Shown piece by piece: positions 60,003 through 64,000 of a stretch of 64,000 nucleotides of DNA. This stretch comes from Saccharopolyspora gloriosae. GTDB lineage: Bacteria; Actinomycetota; Actinomycetes; Mycobacteriales; Pseudonocardiaceae. The stretch lies in contig NZ_CP059557.1 of assembly GCF_022828475.1 (NCBI RefSeq), positions 1,054,001-1,118,000 on the forward strand, in the 5' to 3' direction. The notes under the pieces are model-generated. The model was given only the letters and a program-made list of their open reading frames with translations, ran no database searches and was not told the origin of the DNA. Position 1 is the first letter of the stretch. Each line of letters starts with the position of its first letter. The translations under genes and the position numbers were made by a program.

Positions 60003-61553
60003 TCAGCGGCGCGGGCGGGAACCTTGCTCGGCCGGTTCGGCCTGGGGAACCCCGCCTTGGTTGCCGCCGCCGGGACGCTGCTGCTCGGCGGCGCCGGGTA
60101 TGGGCAGCTGGATTCGCCGAGTCGGCGGGTCGTGCGGGTTCTGCTGCTGCGCGAGGTTGTTGCCGGGCAGGCTCTGCCGCTGGATCTTCTCCGTCGGCCC
60201 GTCACCGGCAGCGGCCGGCTCCTGGGTGCGCTGTTCCCGCGGCTGCGGCGGCCGCTCCTCGGCGACCGCGGTCTCGGCGGACTTGCGCGCCTGCTCGCGC
60301 GCTTCCGCAGCGGCCTCCCGCAGCGAGGCTTCCTCTTCGTCCTCCTGCGCGAGGCGGGACAGCAGCGGAGTCGTCTGCCCGAGCAGTTCGGCGGCGTCCC
60401 GCAGCTTCCCGGCGACGGTGTCGCGCAGCTCGGTCAGCGAATGCACCTGCTGGTCCGCCTTGGTGAGCCTGCGCTGGCACTCCTCTGTGGTGGCGCCCAG
60501 CCTGCGCTCGGCGTCGAGGCGTGCCTCGCGGATGAGGCGCTCGCTTTCGCGGGTGCCTTCCTCGACCAGCCGGGTCGCCTCGTCCGTGGTCTCGCGGATC
60601 ATCAGCTCGGAACGCTCGGTGGCCTCGCTGATCAGCCGCTCGGCTTCCTGCGTGCTTTCGCGCTCGAGCTTCTGCGCGGCTTCGACGCTGTCCTTCTCCC
60701 GCTTCTGCGCGGCCTCGGTGCTCTCCCGCTCGAGGCGCTGGGCGGCTTCGGTGCTCTCCCGCTCCAACTTCTCGGCCGCTTGCGTGGACTCGGTGGTGAG
60801 CCTGGTGGCCTCGTCGGTGGCTTCGCGGACCCGCCGGTGCGCTTCGTTGGTGCCTTCCCGCAGCCTGCGGTTGGCTTCCTCGGTGGCTTCGCGGACGCGG
60901 CGCTGGGCGTCGGCCTTGCTGGTGGTCTCCTGCTCGGTGAGGGTCTTCATCGACTCGGTGCGCCGGGCGGCCATCGCGATCTCGAAGTCCTCTTCGACCT
61001 GCACGCGGCGGGCTTCAGACTCCGCATCGGCGCGGGTGCGGTTCTCCTCGGCCTCGTTGGTGATCCGCTCGGCCTCGGCCTTGGCCTTGTCGAGCACCGA
61101 ACGGTGCTCCTGCTCCATTTCGGAGCGCCGGGTGTCGACCTCGGCGATGAGCTTCTCGTAGCGGGTGCGCAGTGCACCGGCCTCCGCTTCCGAGCGGGAG
61201 CGGGTCTCGGCGGCGTCCTTCTCCGCGCGCGAGCGGATGTCGTTGGCCTCGTCCTGCGCCAGCCGCAGCATCCGCTGCAACCGTTCGCTGAGTCCTTCCA
61301 GCGTCGTCGGCGGCTTGGACAGCCGCTCCACCTGCCCGCGCAGGTTCTCGATCTCCGAACGCGAGGACTCCAGCTGCTTCGACAGGTCTCGTGCCTGTGA
61401 AACCGCCGCGTCGCGGTCGGAAGTGATGATGCGCAGATCTGCATCGACCCGTTCGAGATGCTCGTCGACCTGGGCGCGGTCGTATCCGTTCTTGCGAACG
61501 AGGTCGAAGCCCGATCCCAGCGGGAGAAGATCACGGTCGTCGGCGAGGCCCAT
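60003..61553 (-). CDS. DivIVA-domain coiled-coil protein (Scy/FilP-like)
   Basis: 516 residues. Residues 10-40 (LGSGFDLVRKNGYDRAQVDE, HLERVDADL) are a DivIVA-type N-terminal motif as found in Scy/FilP. Residues 40-390 are almost continuous coiled coil, rich in Glu/Arg/Ala, with short tandem repeats such as ESTEAAQRLER, ESTEAAQKREK, DSVEAAQKLER and REATEEANRR, REGTNEAHRR, REATDEATRL. The tail (400-516) is Pro/Gln/Gly-rich and probably disordered. In Streptomyces such proteins organise polar growth with DivIVA and form cytoskeletal filaments; a similar role is inferred. No ParA/MreB gene is adjacent. Confidence 0.85.
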   Translation of the reverse strand: MGLADDRDLLPLGSGFDLVRKNGYDRAQVDEHLERVDADLRIITSDRDAAVSQARDLSKQLESSRSEIENLRGQVERLSKPPTTLEGLSERLQRMLRLAQDEANDIRSRAEKDAAETRSRSEAEAGALRTRYEKLIAEVDTRRSEMEQEHRSVLDKAKAEAERITNEAEENRTRADAESEARRVQVEEDFEIAMAARRTESMKTLTEQETTSKADAQRRVREATEEANRRLREGTNEAHRRVREATDEATRLTTESTQAAEKLERESTEAAQRLERESTEAAQKREKDSVEAAQKLERESTQEAERLISEATERSELMIRETTDEATRLVEEGTRESERLIREARLDAERRLGATTEECQRRLTKADQQVHSLTELRDTVAGKLRDAAELLGQTTPLLSRLAQEDEEEASLREAAAEAREQARKSAETAVAEERPPQPREQRTQEPAAAGDGPTEKIQRQSLPGNNLAQQQNPHDPPTRRIQLPIPGAAEQQRPGGGNQGGVPQAEPAEQGSRPRR

Positions 61554-61722
61554 GGTGCAACGCTACCTGGAAGGCAACGGCGTTGTGGGAGGTGTGGGCG
61601 GGATGACGGGAGAATTCTCTTGCCCGAACCACCTGGTCGGTACCGCCGGGCCGAAAGTCCCTTGACCGGCCGGCCAGCCAAGGCGAACGGTGAAGACGTC
61701 GTCAGCGCTGGAGGTGATCGGC

Positions 61723-62115
61723 ATGTCCACCATGGCGAACGAGCCGTCCAAGATCAAGCCGTGGACTCGGTGGCAGGACTGGGCCGCACTTGCGCTCGGT
61801 GTGTACGTGATCCTCGCGACGATGTGGACGCGGACGAGCGGCGGCGCCGTGGCGACGATGATCGTGCTGGGGGCGCTGCTGGTGCTCGCCGCGGTGTGGT
61901 CGCTTGCGATGCCGGGCTCGATGACCAGCGAGTACGCCCACATGTTGCTGGGAGTCCTGCTGTTCCTCGCGCCATGGGTGCTCGGCTACTCGGGGCTCGC
62001 CGGTGCGGCTTGGACGTCTTGGGTGGTGGGGGTGCTGGCGGTCGTCGTCGGTGCCGCCGCGCTGCCCGAGGCGAACGTGGCGCACAGCAGGGGAATGGCC
62101 GCCGGGCAGCACTAG
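61723..62115 (+). CDS. SPW-repeat membrane protein
   Basis: 130 residues from ATG 61723, preceded by an unusually perfect ribosome binding site GGAGGTGATC (61710-61719). Four transmembrane helices in two repeats: WQDWAALALGVYVILATMW and LGALLVLAAVWSLAM, then AHMLLGVLLFLAPWVLGYS and WTSWVVGVLAVVVGAAALPE. The repeat motif (LGxxLxLxPWxLG / W-x-x-W-V-V-G) identifies the SPW family. Function unknown; often near stress genes. Confidence 0.88.
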   Translation: MSTMANEPSKIKPWTRWQDWAALALGVYVILATMWTRTSGGAVATMIVLGALLVLAAVWSLAMPGSMTSEYAHMLLGVLLFLAPWVLGYSGLAGAAWTSWVVGVLAVVVGAAALPEANVAHSRGMAAGQH

Positions 62116-62140
62116 CCGCGGCTGGTCGCCGGCTCCGCGC

Positions 62141-62164
62141 GTGGCAGGAAGGTCCCTTCCGCGC
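62141..62164. repeat. degenerate half copy of the palindromic repeat
   Basis: GTGGCAGGAAGGTCCCTTCC then GCGC; one T lost from the core. 26 bp behind the SPW gene. Confidence 0.6.
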
Positions 62165-62214
62165 GCCGGGTCGCCGGGCGCCGACGTGGTGGTGTCGGCC
62201 GGAGAGGCACGCCG

Positions 62215-62966
62215 ATGGCACGAGCATCGGGAAGGCGGACGAGTCGGCAGGTCCACGCACCCGCCGGGGAACGCGGTGCGGGCAAGCCCGCAGGACTCCC
62301 TGACCGGGCGGATTCCGCCGATCCGACCGGTCGGCGGACCGAAACACGGGTCCTCGAAGCGAATCCGGCGTCGGCGCGGGACCGGATCCTGTCGGCGGCG
62401 GGAGAGCTGTTCGCCGAATCGGGATTCGCGGCCACACCCACCTCGCGGATCGCGGAACGGGCGCGGGTGCCCAAAGGACTGATCCACTACTACTTCCGCC
62501 GGAAACCGGACTTGCTGGTCGCGCTCGTGGATCGGTTGCCCGCCGATCGAGTCGACGCCGACCGGATCGTGATCCGGGTGACGTGGCGGGAAGCCTCGGC
62601 AGGCTGGTCGATGAGCTGGATCGGAAGTTCGAATCCGCGTTGCCGCTCAACCACCTGTTGTGGCGGGAGGCCGATACGCACAGCGCCGTGCGGCGGGCGT
62701 TGCGCGAGCGGTTCCGGGCCGTGGTGGAGCAGATCCGCCAGGTCGTCTCAGTCGCCTTGCCGGATCGGCGCGACGGCGACGAGCTCGATACGGCGGCGGT
62801 GCTGCTGGCGCGGGTCGTCGATCATCGGCATGCGGTGAGCGGGCGCGTCGAACGCGACGAGGCGACGGACCGCGAGATCGATTTCATCGCTCGCGCGCTG
62901 GAACCGCGCGTTCGGCGGCACGGAACGCGGGTGGGGGCCGCCGAACGCGCACGGTGCGACAGGTGA
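62215..62966 (+). pseudogene. TetR/AcrR-family regulator, interrupted by a one-base frameshift
   Basis: The N-terminus has a 50-residue Arg/Pro-rich leader, then the TetR helix-turn-helix RDRILSAAGELFAESGFAAT then PTSRIAERARVPKGLIHYYF and RRKPDLLVALV. After DADRIVIR (about 62577) the frame loses protein character, while the frame starting at 62577 continues GDVAGSLGRLVDELDRKFES then LPLNHLLWREADTHSAVRRA to TGA 62964-62966, a normal TetR ligand domain. One G is missing in the CCGGG run at 62574-62578. Read as annotated it yields a 207-residue hybrid that cannot fold as TetR; restored it is about 250 residues. Mutation or sequencing error cannot be told apart here. Confidence 0.8.
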
Positions 62967-62973
62967 GGTCCGG

Positions 62974-63414
62974 TCAGGCCGCGGGTTCGACGAGTTCGAC
63001 CAGCACCCCGCCCGCGTCCTTCGGGTGCACGAAGTTGATGCGGCTGTCCGCCGTGCCGCGGCGCGGGGCGTCGTAGAGCAACCGTAAACCTTTGGCACGC
63101 AGTGCCGCACTGGCGGCTTCGACGTCGGTGACGCGGAACGCGAGCTGCTGCAAGCCCGGGTTGTTGCGTTCGAGGAATTTCGCGATCGCCGAGTCCGGCC
63201 GCAGCGGAGCCAGCAGCTGGATCTGGGTGGCTCCCGCGACGTCCCCCGGCGCCCGCAGCATCGCCTCGTGGACACCTTGGTCTTCGTTGACCTCGCTGTG
63301 GGTGACTTCCAGGCCGAAGGTCGAGCGCTGGAACTCGATCGCAGCGTCGAGGTCGGCGACCGCGATGCCGACGTGATCGACGGCGGTGATCAGTCCGCTC
63401 AATTCGCTGTACAT
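62974..63414 (-). CDS. mce: methylmalonyl-CoA epimerase
   Basis: 146 residues from ATG 63414. VOC-fold metal enzyme: ITAVDHVGIAVADLDAAIEF near residue 9 (His metal ligand), TQIQLLAPL near 64 (Gln ligand), LQQLAFRVTDVEAA near 85 and INFVHPKDAGGVLVELVEPA at the end (Glu ligand). Interconverts the epimers of methylmalonyl-CoA in propionate metabolism. The frame is open further upstream but the family begins at MYSELSGLITAVDHVG. It converges with the frameshifted TetR gene 7 bp away. Confidence 0.95.
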   Translation of the reverse strand: MYSELSGLITAVDHVGIAVADLDAAIEFQRSTFGLEVTHSEVNEDQGVHEAMLRAPGDVAGATQIQLLAPLRPDSAIAKFLERNNPGLQQLAFRVTDVEAASAALRAKGLRLLYDAPRRGTADSRINFVHPKDAGGVLVELVEPAA

Positions 63415-63567
63415 GGCGGGCAGCCTAACGCGCCGTGAACCCGGCGAAGGTGTGCGAAATGTGGCAAGAAAAAGGACTTGTGCGGTTCTCGGATTGGGCT
63501 GATCGGCGGAGTCGGGGTTGCAGTGATCGGCGTGAACATGTTGCCGGTTCACGTCGAAAGGCGAGTG

Positions 63568-64000
63568 ATGGTTGCGAAGAAACCGAACCGGCTGAGAGCT
63601 CGGCCGGTCCTGATCGCGGCGGCCGCCGCGGTGGTCACCCTGGGGGTGCCCTCGCTCGCCGCCGCGGCCGGTGACGGCGGGTCCGTCTCCGGCGGCGGCG
63701 GTCCCAATCCCGAAGAGATCCGACTCAAGCACGAACGAGCCCATGTGAACGCCGCCCCGCTGAAGTTCGGGGCCGAATCCTACGAAGCCGTGCGATCCGC
63801 GGCGGCCGCGGCCGCGAAAGACGCCGACTGCTCGGTGAGCGCCGATGCCGCGACCAACCTGACCCTGGCGATGACCTGGCCGGAAGTCGCCGGATCAGGC
63901 GCGGCGCCGTCGCCCATGACCCTGTCCCGGTACGACGACCAGACCGCCCTCGGCGATCCCGAGCAACGCGGTGACGGACTCTTCTTCAACCCCGGCGTCG
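63568..64000 (+). CDS. secreted protein, N-terminal part (runs off the window)
   Basis: At least 144 residues; open at the right edge. ATG 63568 with GAAAGG at 63556-63561. Signal peptide MVAKKPNRLRARPVLIAAAA then AVVTLGVPSLAAAAGDG, with cleavage near AAA-AG. The mature start has a Gly-rich linker (GGSVSGGGGPNPEEIRLKHE), then a domain beginning KDADCSVSADAATNLTLAMT with WPEVAGSGAAPSPMTLSRYD. I do not recognise the domain; the conserved-looking FFNPGV at the edge suggests a larger exported actinobacterial protein. Confidence 0.75.
   Translation, partial: MVAKKPNRLRARPVLIAAAAAVVTLGVPSLAAAAGDGGSVSGGGGPNPEEIRLKHERAHVNAAPLKFGAESYEAVRSAAAAAAKDADCSVSADAATNLTLAMTWPEVAGSGAAPSPMTLSRYDDQTALGDPEQRGDGLFFNPGV

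Noticed and set aside
60061-61161. 366-residue Ser/Arg-rich plus-strand frame opposite the DivIVA-family gene
   Set aside because: Antisense shadow of coiled-coil codons; no start context or homology.
8557-62164. Reading the repeats as MITEs of a resident transposon
   Set aside because: No constant target-site duplication is visible and no transposase or insertion sequence occurs in the window; cannot be excluded genome-wide.

Overview
The window is high-GC actinobacterial chromosome with strong codon bias, GTG/TTG starts, many 1- or 4-base stop/start overlaps, an actinobacterial Rho with a long Arg/Asp/Asn/Gln-rich insert, a Scy/FilP-like DivIVA-family coiled-coil protein and an argS-lysA-hom-thrC-thrB-rho housekeeping block. 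Gene content best fits a Pseudonocardiaceae-type organism (Saccharopolyspora or a relative); that is inference from gene content, not from a marker comparison. I see no prophage, insertion sequence, CRISPR array or plasmid origin.

Layout. 1-3.7 kb: acyl-CoA metabolism (CaiB/BaiF fragment, acyl-CoA dehydrogenase), an alkaline-phosphatase-superfamily phosphodiesterase and an MpaB-type oxygenase; then a YbaB-like protein facing the other way. 4.5-10.5 kb: glycolate oxidase genes glcD-glcE-glcF followed by a lactate/glycolate permease, with an IclR-type operator candidate upstream. 10.7-14.3 kb: beta-oxidation pair (thiolase, then fused hydratase/3-hydroxyacyl-CoA dehydrogenase). 14.6-30.1 kb: mixed region with a secreted protein, TetR/Baeyer-Villiger monooxygenase divergent pair, small membrane proteins, a small protein ending in an amyloid-signalling-like motif, a class A penicillin-binding protein, CPBP protease, serine hydrolase, a DAHP synthase behind an apparent iron box, ArfB, a patatin, an AbiEi-like protein and a secreted aminopeptidase.

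30.1-42.3 kb is the most interesting part: a tightly overlapping operon of ATP-grasp ligase, DUF364-like protein, cysteine-synthase-like PLP enzyme, dipeptide-epimerase-like enolase, MFS exporter and methyltransferase, then a Dpp/Nik-like ABC importer operon and a convergent GNAT acetyltransferase. Three AT-rich boxes resembling Fur/Zur-family operators lie in front of the three transcription units. I read this as a candidate metal-regulated small-molecule (metallophore-like) synthesis, export and re-uptake system that I cannot match to a described pathway.

42.4-64 kb: NmrA/SDR protein, tRNA-Arg, a cation diffusion facilitator, then rho-thrB-thrC-hom-lysA-argS on the minus strand, DUF3105 (frameshifted) and DUF305 genes, rpmE-prfA-prmC on the plus strand, the DivIVA-family protein, an SPW-repeat membrane protein, a frameshifted TetR gene, methylmalonyl-CoA epimerase and the start of a secreted protein.

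A second main feature is a dense family of dispersed intergenic palindromes of about 52 bp (12 two-armed copies and at least 13 half copies). Copies sit mostly just behind stop codons, several carry matching changes in both arms, and copies flank the argS-rho block that appears inverted relative to the usual actinobacterial order.
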